NCBI GenBank assembly: GCA_025774805.1
Contig: JALGZR010000014.1
Coordinates: 1 to 64,000 of the forward strand
DNA: 64,000 nt
From: a bacterium
GTDB taxonomy: Bacteria > ARS69
Reading direction: 5' to 3'
Under the pieces are notes generated by a model. The model was not told the origin of the DNA. It searched no databases and saw nothing but the letters and a program-made list of their open reading frames with translations. A program made the position numbers and the translations under genes. This document shows, piece by piece, positions 47,128-56,137 of this stretch (its first letter is position 1; the number at the start of each line of letters is the position of its first letter).

Positions 47128-48272
47128 CAGTCCTCCCGAACCTGGTCTCCCGGCTCGACGCGCCCCGTGACGAGCACGTCGGGGCCGAGCGTCTCCACCT
47201 CGACCTCCGTGAGGCGGTAGGCGTTCGCGACCCGCCGGAGCCCCAGGTCGCCGACCAGACGGGGTCCCCGCCGCCCTCCGAGGATCAGGGGAGCAACGAA
47301 GATGTGGGCCCGCTGGACCAGACCCTTCATGAGCGCCACGGTGTGGATCTCCTCCCCCCCCTCGATCAGGACGGAGTTGAGACCCCGATCCGCCAGCCCC
47401 GCGAACAGCGCCTTCAGATCGACACGACCCCGGTCGTCGGGAGGGGTCGGGACGATCTCCACCCCCCACGCCTCCCGTTCGGCGACCTTCTTCGGTGGAA
47501 CCGGATCAACAGTCGCGACAAGGACTTGTGCCCCTGACTTCGAGCGTTTCCACAGCTTACGGCCGGCCGGGCACGTGAGCTTCGAGTCGGCGACCACGAC
47601 CACGGGATCCCGGCGATGTCCCGGGAGATGGACGTCCAGAGACGGGTCGTCGCGGTCGACGGTGCCGCGGCCCACGAGGACGGCGTCGTAGCGATCGCGC
47701 AGCTCATGTGCCCGGTCCCGCGCCTTCTCCCCGGTGATCCAGCGGGAGTCGCCCCCGTCGGCCCCGAGCCGTCCGTCCAGGGTGACCGCCGCCTTCATCA
47801 CCCCGAAGGCGCGGCCGGTGACCACACGATGAAGATACTCCGCGTTCTGGCGACGCGCCTCTTCCCCGAGGACACCCACCTCCACTTCGATCCCCGCCTC
47901 CCGCAGAAGACGGTGTCCGCCCCCCCCGACCCGCGGATCGGGATCCTCCAGGGCGGAGACGACGCGCTCGATCCCGGCCTCGATCACGGCGGGCGCGCAC
48001 GGCGGCGTCCGACCCGCATGCGAGCAGGGTTCCAGCGTGACGTAGAGGGTCGCGCCCCGGGCGGCGCTCCCGGACTTCGCGAGGGCCATCGCCTCCGCGT
48101 GGGCCGCGCCCGCCCGTACGTGCCAGCCCTCGCCGATGCCGCGCCCCTCGCGGACCACGACCGCCCCGACGATCGGATTGGGGGAGACCCGTCCGATCGC
48201 CCGGCGGGCGAGGGCCAGGGCCCGACGCATCCAGCGGGCGTCCTCGTCGACGACCCGAGACAATCTCGGCAT
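47127..48272 (-). CDS. ribD: RibD, bifunctional diaminohydroxyphosphoribosylaminopyrimidine deaminase / reductase
   Basis: 381-aa protein. Deaminase domain (1-145): SPNPIVGAVVV, zinc-binding HAEAMAL (H58, E60) and TLEPCSHAGRTPPCAPAV (C83, C92). Reductase domain (150-370): MKAAVTLDGRLG, WITGEKARDRAHELRDRYDAVLVGRGTV (only in part conserved), DDPSLDVHLPGHRRDPVV and SVLIEGGEEIHT. First gene of the riboflavin operon. ATG 48272 follows GGGGG; the promoter is about 50 nt upstream. No FMN riboswitch sequence is recognisable in the leader. Confidence 0.94.
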   Translation of the reverse strand: MPRLSRVVDEDARWMRRALALARRAIGRVSPNPIVGAVVVREGRGIGEGWHVRAGAAHAEAMALAKSGSAARGATLYVTLEPCSHAGRTPPCAPAVIEAGIERVVSALEDPDPRVGGGGHRLLREAGIEVEVGVLGEEARRQNAEYLHRVVTGRAFGVMKAAVTLDGRLGADGGDSRWITGEKARDRAHELRDRYDAVLVGRGTVDRDDPSLDVHLPGHRRDPVVVVADSKLTCPAGRKLWKRSKSGAQVLVATVDPVPPKKVAEREAWGVEIVPTPPDDRGRVDLKALFAGLADRGLNSVLIEGGEEIHTVALMKGLVQRAHIFVAPLILGGRRGPRLVGDLGLRRVANAYRLTEVEVETLGPDVLVTGRVEPGDQVRED

Positions 48273-48320
48273 CCCCCGGATGTCGGCCGGTCCTGGTAGC
48301 GGGTGGGAAACGCGGTCCGG

Positions 48321-48349
48321 ATGATCCGCGCGCCGGGTCCCGAGGTCAA
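48321..48349 (-). promoter_or_regulatory. Candidate sigma70-type promoter for the riboflavin operon
   Basis: Minus-strand TTGACC (48349-48344, 5 of 6), 17-bp spacer, GATCAT (48326-48321, 4 of 6), giving a leader of about 40 nt to the ribD ATG at 48272. Such a leader is too short for an FMN riboswitch. The + strand gene at 48506 diverges from the same 233-bp region; a poor TCGACA-17-TATTCG (48393-48421) could serve it. Confidence 0.55.
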
Positions 48350-48505
48350 GGGAAGAAGAGGGAGGGATGAGGAGCGCCGGAAGCGAAATCCTTCGACAGG
48401 GGCAGAGGGGGCTGCTATTCGGGACGAAGCTCGCCAACCCGCCCCCACCGACCGTGCCGACCCGTCGCCGCGACGGCGGGCGGCTTCCGGGGTGCAGGGA
48501 GTGAC

Positions 48506-49975
48506 ATGATTCGTGTGGCCCGGCCGACTCCCGAACTCTCCCCCGAGGAGGCGTACGGACTCCAGGTTCTGATCGACCTCGCCCGCCTGATCCCCCCGGA
48601 ATCACCGGAGGTCCGGACGGGACCGGAACTCGTTCTCCGGGAGGCCCCGTCCCCCGAAGCCGGGCCCCGGTCCCTGCAGCTCCTCGTCGAACCGGAGGTC
48701 GTCGTCGAGCCCGGCCGCGTCGTATTGCCTCGTGCCCTCCTCTCCGGGGTCGCCGCGATTGCCGGGGCGCAGGAGGAACAGACGACGGAGGCGAGGGATC
48801 CCCACGGTCGGGTTCCGCCCGACGCCAATCCCCTCGTGCGGGCCGGGCTCGCCTCCGCGCCGATCCTCTCCCGGGCAGCCCGATCGCTTCGCGAGGCGGC
48901 GGCCCGGGCCGCCGCCGGAGACCCGTTCTGGACCGTCTGTCCCTGGCCCGAGGGACGCCGGTGGGCCGCTACCCTCACGCACGATCTCGATCTCGTGTGC
49001 TGGTGGCCGCTCTCGACCCTCGCTCGGATGACCGAGCTCGCGAAGCGATCGCAGGGGGCGCGACTCGCCCGCGTGCTCGGGTCCGCGGTCGCCTCCACGT
49101 TTCGCCGGCCGGTGAAGGACGCGGTGTCGCGCATCTTGAAGATCGAGTCCGGTCACGGTATGCGGTCGACCTGGTTCTCACTGTGCGAGTCGCCGAGTCC
49201 TCGGACGTTTCTCGCGAGGGACGTCACCTATCGACCCGAGAGCGCACTGAATCGTGCGATCCTCACGGAGATCCGGGCCCGGGGTCACGAGGTCTCGCTC
49301 CACGGAAGCTTCGCGACCGTCGAGAGTCCGGAGCGAATGCGGCGCCAGCGGGAGCGACTCGGCGCGATTCTCGGAGAGGAGGTGGCGGGCGTGCGGCAGC
49401 ACTTCCTGAGGATGAGACCCGGGGTGACCCAGCTGGGGATGATCCGGGCGGGCTTCCGATACGACGCCACCTTCGGCTTTCCCGATCGGGCCGGCTTCCG
49501 CCTCGGGACAGGGGACGTCCTTCCCGGCTGGAGCGCCCGGAGTCGCTCCGTTCTGCCGCTGGAGGAGGTACCGCTGATCTGGATGGACCGCTCGTCGAGC
49601 AAGTACGCCGGGCAGGAGGAACCCCTCGCCTGGGTCGAGGAGGCCGCGAGCTCGGCCCGGGAGTGCCGCGACTCGGAGGGTCTCTGGGTCGGGGTATGGC
49701 ACCCGTACCTCAGCGACCCTCTCGGCTTTCCGGATGCGCCCCGCGCATTCGAGGAGCTGGCCTCCACCCTTCGGGCCGATCGTCCGTGGACGGTGCCGCT
49801 CGTCGAGGTCGTCGAGTGGCGGGCGGTCCGCCGGGGACTGAGAGTCGCGGAAGTGGACGAGGCCGGTGTTCCGCGGGTCACCGTTCCCGGGGGCGAGGCG
49901 GTGCCCGTCGATCTCGAGTCGCCGGCGGGGGACACGATTCGGGTCCGCGGCGCGCCGGCGGGAGTCCATGAATAG
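48506..49975 (+). CDS. Polysaccharide-deacetylase-like protein
   Basis: 489-aa protein. Residues 1-150 are unassigned; the NodB-like barrel begins at WAATLTHDLDLVCWWPLS (about 152-169, H-D-x-D motif), then GMRSTWFSLCE, GHEVSLHGSFATVES (H-x4-H motif) and RQHFLRMRPGVTQLGMIRAGF with YDATFGFPDRAGFRLG. This SHDxD/HExxLH pattern matches a group of polysaccharide deacetylase-family proteins found in surface-polysaccharide clusters. Substrate unknown. ATG 48506 follows GGGAG. No signal peptide is seen, so it is probably cytoplasmic. Its stop overlaps the next gene by 8 nt. Confidence 0.8.
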   Translation: MIRVARPTPELSPEEAYGLQVLIDLARLIPPESPEVRTGPELVLREAPSPEAGPRSLQLLVEPEVVVEPGRVVLPRALLSGVAAIAGAQEEQTTEARDPHGRVPPDANPLVRAGLASAPILSRAARSLREAAARAAAGDPFWTVCPWPEGRRWAATLTHDLDLVCWWPLSTLARMTELAKRSQGARLARVLGSAVASTFRRPVKDAVSRILKIESGHGMRSTWFSLCESPSPRTFLARDVTYRPESALNRAILTEIRARGHEVSLHGSFATVESPERMRRQRERLGAILGEEVAGVRQHFLRMRPGVTQLGMIRAGFRYDATFGFPDRAGFRLGTGDVLPGWSARSRSVLPLEEVPLIWMDRSSSKYAGQEEPLAWVEEAASSARECRDSEGLWVGVWHPYLSDPLGFPDAPRAFEELASTLRADRPWTVPLVEVVEWRAVRRGLRVAEVDEAGVPRVTVPGGEAVPVDLESPAGDTIRVRGAPAGVHE

Positions 49976-50993
49976 GCTCGCGCGGCCGGGATGGGTCCTC
50001 CGCATCCTCCTGGTGGCGGGAGTGCTGCTTCTCGCCTACCGGGTCGTGACGGAGAAGTGGAGCGAGCTGACCGCCTATCGGTACGAGCTCGTGCTCTCCC
50101 CCCTGCCGCTGCTCGGGGCGGTCCTTCTGGCGGCGGCCGTCTATCCGCTCCAGATCTCGATCTGGCGACGCTTCATGGTCCACTTCGGCTCGAGCGTGTC
50201 GTTCCCGGACGCCGCGCACGTCTGGCTCCTGGCCAACCTCGGGAAGTACGTGCCGGGGAAGCTCTGGACGGTGGCGGGAGCGGGGGTGCTGGCGCACCGG
50301 GCGAACCTCGGATCGGGATCCGCGGTGGTCTCCGTCTTCGTGCTCCAGTTCCTCGCGGTGGCGACCGCGTTCCTCCTGGCGGCGCCCTTTCCGTTTCCCG
50401 AGACCTCCGTTCCGATCGCCGGACCGGTTCGCCTCGGGGCGGTGGTGATCGGAGTGATCACGATCGGCCTCGTCGCCGGGTCGCGGATCGGGGGCGGCCT
50501 CCGGCTGCGCCGGCTCCTGCCCGACCGACTCGCTCTACCGCCGTCGATTCCGCTCCGTCTCCTGGCGCTCGGGACGACCGTGAACGCGATCGTCTGGCTC
50601 CTGTACGGTCTCTCGCTCTGGCTCCTCGCGCGCGGCGTCCTGCCCGACCCCGGGCTGCCGCTCTCCACCGCCGTCTCCGCGTTCGCGATCGCCTACGTCG
50701 TGGGGTTTCTCGCGCTGTTCGCGCCGGGGGGAATCGGACCGCGGGAAACGATCCTGCTGACGATCCTCGCGGAGACGTCGGGCGCCGGCCCCGCCGCGGT
50801 GATCGTGGTGAGCAGCCGCCTTCTCCTGACGGTGCTGGAGCTCGTCCTGGCGATCCCGTTTTTCTTTCGCCGTCTCTCGCCCGGCGGCGGCCCGGCCCGG
50901 GAGGGGCGAGCGTCGGACGGGATCAGCCCCGGCGAGCGCGACTCCGGATCGCCCCGACCGCCCCCAGGAGAGCGACGATCCCGAGGGACGTGA
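49968..50993 (+). CDS. LPG-synthase-TM/AglD-like membrane protein, second copy
   Basis: 341-aa polytopic protein with about eight TM helices, of the same PF03706-type family as the protein at 32845-33756. Motifs: AHVWLLANLGKYVPGKLWTV (about 83-102) and FLALFAPGGIGPRETILLTIL (PGGxGxxE, about 240-260). These two motifs are the most conserved of the family and are more canonical here than in the first copy. A soluble Pro/Arg-rich tail (about 305-341) overlaps the 3' end of the yfhO-like gene on the other strand by 71 bp. Start ATG 49968 overlaps the deacetylase stop. Confidence 0.85.
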   Translation: MNRLARPGWVLRILLVAGVLLLAYRVVTEKWSELTAYRYELVLSPLPLLGAVLLAAAVYPLQISIWRRFMVHFGSSVSFPDAAHVWLLANLGKYVPGKLWTVAGAGVLAHRANLGSGSAVVSVFVLQFLAVATAFLLAAPFPFPETSVPIAGPVRLGAVVIGVITIGLVAGSRIGGGLRLRRLLPDRLALPPSIPLRLLALGTTVNAIVWLLYGLSLWLLARGVLPDPGLPLSTAVSAFAIAYVVGFLALFAPGGIGPRETILLTILAETSGAGPAAVIVVSSRLLLTVLELVLAIPFFFRRLSPGGGPAREGRASDGISPGERDSGSPRPPPGERRSRGT

Positions 50994-53304
50994 GCGTGAT
51001 CGCCTTCCCCGCCTCGTACGGAGGAGACCGGTACGCGAGCTCGACCTCGCGGGCCCCGGGCGCGAGCTCGATTCCCCGGATCACGCCGTTCACGCGGAGC
51101 AAGGGGGCCGTGTGCCCGTCGACCTTCACGTTCCAGTAGGGAAACCAGTTCTCCGACTGCACGAGCACGCAGGGCCGATCGACCGACACCTCGACCCGAA
51201 TCCGGTTTCCCTCGTAGGCGTAGGAGACCACCCGGCCCGGTTCCGCCCCCGATCCCGATCCGCTCGGGAAGTCGGGCTCCGCTTCGAGCACCACGCTTCT
51301 CCCCACGTCGAACTCCGGATCGGCGATCCGGGCGGGAATCTCGTCGGGTGCGGCGATCACCTCGTAGGAGTCGGTCATCCAGAACCGGGGATTGTAGTCC
51401 GGAACGGGAAGGGGATTCGGGTGCTGCGGGTTGTCGTGCAGGATGTACTTGACGTTGAGCATCCGGAGAAACGGGTAGGCATTCCCGCTCACCGCCAGAA
51501 GCCCCCCCGCCTCGGGGGCGGAACGGAGCCGCCGGTACCAGGACAGCTCGTTGTCGTGGAAACCCAGGACGGACTCGACGCCGAACAACCCGAGGTTGTT
51601 GGAGCCGTGCCGGGCATCCACGGGCATCACGCGGAACTTCTCCCGCTCCGTCTCCGACTGGAGGCGTTCGACCAGGGGATCGGGACGGAGGAACACGTCG
51701 CCCTCCACGTTCCGCGGAGGAGGATACACGTTCGTGTCGAGGGTGACCTGGAACCGATCGTCCACGCGCCACAGGTCGATGACCGTGAGCAGTCCGAGAA
51801 GGAGCACCGCGGCCGGTCCGCGCAGCCGACCGCTTCGCGCGGCCCAGAGGATCGCCCCGCACGCGGCGAGGATCGCGGCCGCCGCGAGAGCCCCCGTTCG
51901 GAATGCGGGGAGATTCGCGGTCGCGACGGCGCTCTTCTCCGGAGTGATCCCCGGGTAGAACAGGCCGATCCAGGTGTCGACGAGACCTCTCCCCTCGGCC
52001 GACGCCCCGAGGAGGAGGGCCGCTCCGGCGAGACATCCGACCAACACCGGCAGATCCCGCCGGGAGTCTCGCCGTCCCGTTCCCGTCCGCGCCCGGGCGG
52101 CGAGGAGGTCCTGGACTCCGAGGGCCGCCAGCACGCTCCCGCCGAACGCCGCTCCGAACATCACCAGCGGGGGAGCTCGGAAGAGCTTCACCTGCGGCAC
52201 GACGTGGTAGAAGAGGCGATGCAGGGGGGTGTGCTCCCCCAGCGAGTAGGCGACGGAGAACACCCCGAGGCCGGCCATGAACCAGCGCGTCGGGTTCCTC
52301 CGCCCCAGGAGAGCCGACGCGGCCAGGACCAGGGTGACCAGTCCGAGGTAGTCCGAGTTGTATTTGAAGATGTTCCGCCCCCAGTAGCCCTCCGGCGCGT
52401 TGCAGAACTCCGGGACGACCATCGAGGCGATCTCTTCGGGGTGGAGGGACCACGAGGCGGCGTGGGCGTAGTCGGTCTTCGTCGATCGCACCGAGAAGCC
52501 GTCCGGATGCCTCACGTAGGCGACCGCCGGCACGAGCTGAACGGACGACACGAGGAGCCCCAGGACGATCGCCGCCCCGAAGCCCACCACGTTGCGCACC
52601 GGACGGGGGCGGGGGCGGTCCGCCTCCCCCCCGGCGGGCACGGCTCCGGTCGAAAGCCGCAGAAGGAAGAGGCCGGCCAGAAACCACATGCAGTGGTAGG
52701 CCATCTGGATCTGGGCGGAGAGCACGAGGAGCCCGATCGAGAGACCGAGCAGCAGGTACGAGCGGCTGGTCTGGCGCAAGAGCGCCCTTTCGGCCAGACC
52801 GAGAACCAGCGGGGTCAGGCTGACCACGTACATCTTCCCGTCCTGGCCGGCGTACAGGTAGCTCACCAGAATCGGACAGAGCATGTAGGTGATTCCTCCG
52901 AACCCGATCGCCTCCCGACGAAGTCCCAGGGTCCGCAGGTAGAAGGCCATGAAGACGCCGGCGAGGAAGATGTGGAAGATCAGCTTGTGGCCCATCCCGC
53001 GGTAGACGGGCATGAGGAAGTGGAGAATCGAGGAGGGGAAGAACGTGTCCCCGTGCGTCGCGTCGATGTAGGGCAGCCCCCCCAGGATGTAGGGATTCCA
53101 CTTCGGGAACTCGAGGAACTCGCGAACGAAGTCGACGTTCAGGGAGCGGAAGAAGAGACCCGCGGGGATCGAGTCGCTGCCGTAGAGGAGATCGTCGCCG
53201 AACAGGTAACCGGCGAAGAGGACGATCACGAGGATCGCCAGCAGCAATTCGAGTCCGACCCGGGAGAGGATGCGGCGCATCCGGTCTTCGAGCCGGCCGC
53301 TCAA
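50923..53304 (-). CDS. YfhO-like multipass membrane protein (GT-C superfamily type)
   Basis: 793-aa protein with about 12 TM helices in the first two thirds. LYGSDSIPAGLFFRSLN (about 40-56), WNPYILGGLPYIDATHGDTF (about 69-88), YNSDYLGLVTLVLA and FRAPPLVMFGAAFGG match the YfhO family, membrane proteins linked to lipoteichoic-acid or surface-glycan glycosylation in other bacteria. The C-terminal about 250 residues form a soluble, beta-rich segment ending with one TM helix. The TTG start at 53304 overlaps the upstream stop (TTGA). Substrate unknown. Confidence 0.82.
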   Translation of the reverse strand: MSGRLEDRMRRILSRVGLELLLAILVIVLFAGYLFGDDLLYGSDSIPAGLFFRSLNVDFVREFLEFPKWNPYILGGLPYIDATHGDTFFPSSILHFLMPVYRGMGHKLIFHIFLAGVFMAFYLRTLGLRREAIGFGGITYMLCPILVSYLYAGQDGKMYVVSLTPLVLGLAERALLRQTSRSYLLLGLSIGLLVLSAQIQMAYHCMWFLAGLFLLRLSTGAVPAGGEADRPRPRPVRNVVGFGAAIVLGLLVSSVQLVPAVAYVRHPDGFSVRSTKTDYAHAASWSLHPEEIASMVVPEFCNAPEGYWGRNIFKYNSDYLGLVTLVLAASALLGRRNPTRWFMAGLGVFSVAYSLGEHTPLHRLFYHVVPQVKLFRAPPLVMFGAAFGGSVLAALGVQDLLAARARTGTGRRDSRRDLPVLVGCLAGAALLLGASAEGRGLVDTWIGLFYPGITPEKSAVATANLPAFRTGALAAAAILAACGAILWAARSGRLRGPAAVLLLGLLTVIDLWRVDDRFQVTLDTNVYPPPRNVEGDVFLRPDPLVERLQSETEREKFRVMPVDARHGSNNLGLFGVESVLGFHDNELSWYRRLRSAPEAGGLLAVSGNAYPFLRMLNVKYILHDNPQHPNPLPVPDYNPRFWMTDSYEVIAAPDEIPARIADPEFDVGRSVVLEAEPDFPSGSGSGAEPGRVVSYAYEGNRIRVEVSVDRPCVLVQSENWFPYWNVKVDGHTAPLLRVNGVIRGIELAPGAREVELAYRSPPYEAGKAITLTSLGIVALLGAVGAIRSRARRG

Positions 53305-55175
53305 TCGGTCTCCTCTCCGCCGTTCCCGGAGACGGACGTCCCCGGCCCGCCGCCTTCCGGCGGCCCCGCCTCCTCCCCTGCCCCTCCGTTCTCCGCGAGG
53401 GCCTGAACGATCGCGTTCCGAACCCGCGCCATCTGGAACGGCTTGTACAGTACCGCGGACAGTCCGTCCCGCGAGGCCTTCACGATGGAGTGGGACGGAT
53501 CGTAACCGTAGGCGGTCATGAGGATCACTTTCGTGTCGGGGTGCACCTCCTTCACCCCGGCGAAGACTTCGTACCCGTTCTTGTGGGGCATCTTGATATC
53601 GGAGAGGACGAGATCGTAGCGCCTCTGCCCCGCCATCTCGATGGCCTGGCGTCCGTCTTCGGCCACGTCCACCTCGAATCCCTCGAGGGCCAGGAAGTCC
53701 TTGAGAAACTCGCGGACGTACTTCCGGTCGTCCGCGACCAGAATCTTCGCGCCCGCGACGGCGCGGCTCTTCTCGCCGAGCTCCACCATACGGATCTCGC
53801 CGACGTACTGGGTCGTCTGGTACTTGTCGCCCCGGGCGAGCTTCTGGAGCTGGTTCGTGAGCCCGGCGATCTTGAGGGCCTCGCGGGAGATGACCTCCAG
53901 TCGCTCCATCTCCTTTCCGAGCGTCTTCGAGCGGCCGGTGCTCTCGTACATCTCCCGGATCTCGGGGAGATCGAGATTGAGCAGGGAGATCTGGCCGGCG
54001 GACAGGATCTCCTCGAGGAAGTTGTTGATCTCGTGGCAGAGCGTGGCCGCGACCTCACCGACGGTGGCCGCCCGCTCGGCCGCGACCATCTCCTGCTCGA
54101 GCCGCTTCCAGGGCCGGAGGTCGCGGGAGATGCCCGCCGTGCCGAGAAAGGTCCCGTCCTCGTCGTAGAGGGCGGAGGCGGAGAGAGCGGCCGGGATCTT
54201 CTCTCCCGCCTTGGAGACGAAGGCAGTCTCGTATCCGTCGAGCAGGCCGGCCCCACCGTGCCCCTCCGACATCAGAAGCCGCTTCATGGCGGAGGCCTCC
54301 GCCTCGTTTCCGTAGACCTTCACGACGCTCTCCCCGATCATCTCCTCCGAGGTCCACCCCAGCATGCGCGTCGCCCCCTCGTTCCAGAGGGTGATCTTGC
54401 CTTTGGGATCGGTCGCGATGATCGCGTCGGCCGAGTGGGTCACGAAGTTCTCGAGATAGCCCTCCGTCTTGCGCAGCTCGCGGAGGAGCAGACTCTGCTC
54501 GATGGCGAACGCCGCCTCGCGTGCGAAGAGCTCGAGCACGGTGAGGCTCTCCGCGGTCGGTCGCCGGCCGTCGAACGGGTCGTCCACGGACATCGACCCC
54601 AGCATCTTCCCCTCGCCTCCGAGCAGCGGAAGGAAGAGAAGATCCTCGGGGTGCCAGTCGATGAAGTCCCCCTCCGAGCGGCTCGAGGAGACGCCGACCC
54701 GCGAGAGCTGGCTGCCGAGGCTGGAGTCGTGAGGAATGAAATAGGAGTTGCCGACCCGGTACCTCTCGTCGAACATCCGCCGCCGCACTTCGGGGGAGAT
54801 GGTGGGAGCCGACTCCAGCGCCTTGGCTTCCTCCCGGGAGAGCCCGGCGTGGGCGCGCTTCCGGACCTGCCAGTCGTCGTCGATCAGGGTGATGACGCAG
54901 CGACGGAAGTTGCACGCGGTGACGATTCCGTTCGCGACGCGCTCCAGCTGTTCGTCGAGGTCGGGAGCGACGAGGACCGAGGCGGAGACCCGGAAGAGGT
55001 GGGCGACCTGATCGGCCGCGCGCTTCCTCTCGTAGACCTCCCGATCGATCCGGCCCCGAAGGCGGTCGACCTCCTCGCGGAGCTCGGCGATCCGCGCGCG
55101 AAGCTCGGCCGCGTTCCCCCCTTCCCCCTCCCCGAAAGGAGGCGGGGAATCCGGGCGGCGGGATTTCTGCGACAC
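53301..55175 (-). CDS. GAF-PAS-DHp-REC signalling protein lacking a kinase ATPase domain
   Basis: 624-aa protein. Short coiled coil (about 22-55), GAF domain (about 60-230), PAS domain (about 240-355, FVTHSADAIIATDPKGKI, LWNEGATRMLGW), a histidine-kinase dimerisation-type segment with H-box CHEINNFLEEIL (H381) and a second helix to about 445, then directly a receiver domain (about 476-595: ILVADDRKY, LSDIKMP with D526, ILMTAYG, YKPF). No HATPase_c motifs (N, G1, F, G2) occur between H381 and the receiver. It may pass or receive phosphate from another kinase. GTG 55175 has GAGGGG 7 nt upstream. Confidence 0.86.
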   Translation of the reverse strand: MSQKSRRPDSPPPFGEGEGGNAAELRARIAELREEVDRLRGRIDREVYERKRAADQVAHLFRVSASVLVAPDLDEQLERVANGIVTACNFRRCVITLIDDDWQVRKRAHAGLSREEAKALESAPTISPEVRRRMFDERYRVGNSYFIPHDSSLGSQLSRVGVSSSRSEGDFIDWHPEDLLFLPLLGGEGKMLGSMSVDDPFDGRRPTAESLTVLELFAREAAFAIEQSLLLRELRKTEGYLENFVTHSADAIIATDPKGKITLWNEGATRMLGWTSEEMIGESVVKVYGNEAEASAMKRLLMSEGHGGAGLLDGYETAFVSKAGEKIPAALSASALYDEDGTFLGTAGISRDLRPWKRLEQEMVAAERAATVGEVAATLCHEINNFLEEILSAGQISLLNLDLPEIREMYESTGRSKTLGKEMERLEVISREALKIAGLTNQLQKLARGDKYQTTQYVGEIRMVELGEKSRAVAGAKILVADDRKYVREFLKDFLALEGFEVDVAEDGRQAIEMAGQRRYDLVLSDIKMPHKNGYEVFAGVKEVHPDTKVILMTAYGYDPSHSIVKASRDGLSAVLYKPFQMARVRNAIVQALAENGGAGEEAGPPEGGGPGTSVSGNGGEETD

Positions 55176-55186
55176 GTCTCTACCCC

Positions 55187-56137
55187 TCAGGCGGCGGGCC
55201 GGTCCTCCGGAACCAGAGCGCGGGCGAAGGCCTCGGGATCGAAGTCCTGCAGATCCTCGATCCCCTCGCCCACCCCGACGAGCTTCACCGGAACTTCGAG
55301 CTCCCGCCGGATCGCCAGGACCACTCCGCCGCGGGCGGTGCCGTCCAGCTTGGCGAGCACGAGCCCGGTGACCCCCAGATCCTCGCCGAATACCCGGGCC
55401 TGTTGCAACGCGTTCTGACCGGTGGTCGCGTCGAGCACGAGGAGCACTTCGTGGGGGGCCCCGGGGAGGCGGCGCTCGATCACCCGCCGCATCTTGTGAA
55501 GCTCTTCCATGAGGGAGGTCTTCGTGTGAAGCCGTCCGGCCGTGTCCACGAGGACTACGTCCGCCTTCCGGGCGATCGCGGACTCGAGCCCGTCGTGGAC
55601 GACCGCAGCGGCGTCGCCCCCCTCCCGCCCCCTCACCAGGGGGACTCCGGCGCGCTCGGCCCACCCCGCGAGCTGCTCGACGGCCGCCATCCGGTACGTG
55701 TCTCCCGCGACGACCAGGACCCGCTTGCCCTCCTCGCGGAGGCGGGCCGCGAGCTTGCCGATCGTCGTGGTCTTGCCCGCCCCGTTGACCCCGATCACGA
55801 GAACGACGGCGGGGCCCTCGGCGACGTCCAGAGCGAGCGGCGGACGCTCGCCCGACCCCATCTTCTCGCAGAGCGACCGGCGCAGCGTCTCCAGAACTTG
55901 ATCCGGGTCGGGTCGGGACCAGCGGCCCGCGGCGCGACGGAGATCCTCCACGAGCTCCTCCGCGGTGATCGCGCCCACGTCGCTCCGGAGCAGGAGCTCC
56001 TCGACCTCCTCCCACATCTCCTCGTCGACGGTGCTGCGGCCCCGGACGATGTTCCGGACCCCGTCGCCGATCTGGTCGCGCGTCTTCCGGAGTCCCGCTT
56101 TGAGCCGAGCGATCCCCTGCCCGATTCCCCTGATCAA
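55187..56137 (-). CDS. ftsY: FtsY, signal recognition particle receptor GTPase
   Basis: 316-aa NG-domain protein. Helical N domain (about 1-100: GLRKTRDQIGDGVRNIV, EEMWEEVEELLLRSDVG). G domain: VIGVNGAGKTTTIGKLA (P-loop), VVAGDTYRMAAVEQLAGWA, VLVDTAGRLHTK (G3), LVLAKLDGTARGG (TKxD region). There is no acidic A domain, as in many non-enteric bacteria. The TTG start at 56137 overlaps the smc stop (TTGA). It targets ribosomes to the Sec translocon. The smc-ftsY arrangement is common in bacteria. Confidence 0.95.
   Translation of the reverse strand: MIRGIGQGIARLKAGLRKTRDQIGDGVRNIVRGRSTVDEEMWEEVEELLLRSDVGAITAEELVEDLRRAAGRWSRPDPDQVLETLRRSLCEKMGSGERPPLALDVAEGPAVVLVIGVNGAGKTTTIGKLAARLREEGKRVLVVAGDTYRMAAVEQLAGWAERAGVPLVRGREGGDAAAVVHDGLESAIARKADVVLVDTAGRLHTKTSLMEELHKMRRVIERRLPGAPHEVLLVLDATTGQNALQQARVFGEDLGVTGLVLAKLDGTARGGVVLAIRRELEVPVKLVGVGEGIEDLQDFDPEAFARALVPEDRPAA

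Noticed and set aside
48273..48505. FMN riboswitch upstream of ribD
   Set aside because: None of the conserved RFN element strings is present, and the promoter leaves too short a leader.
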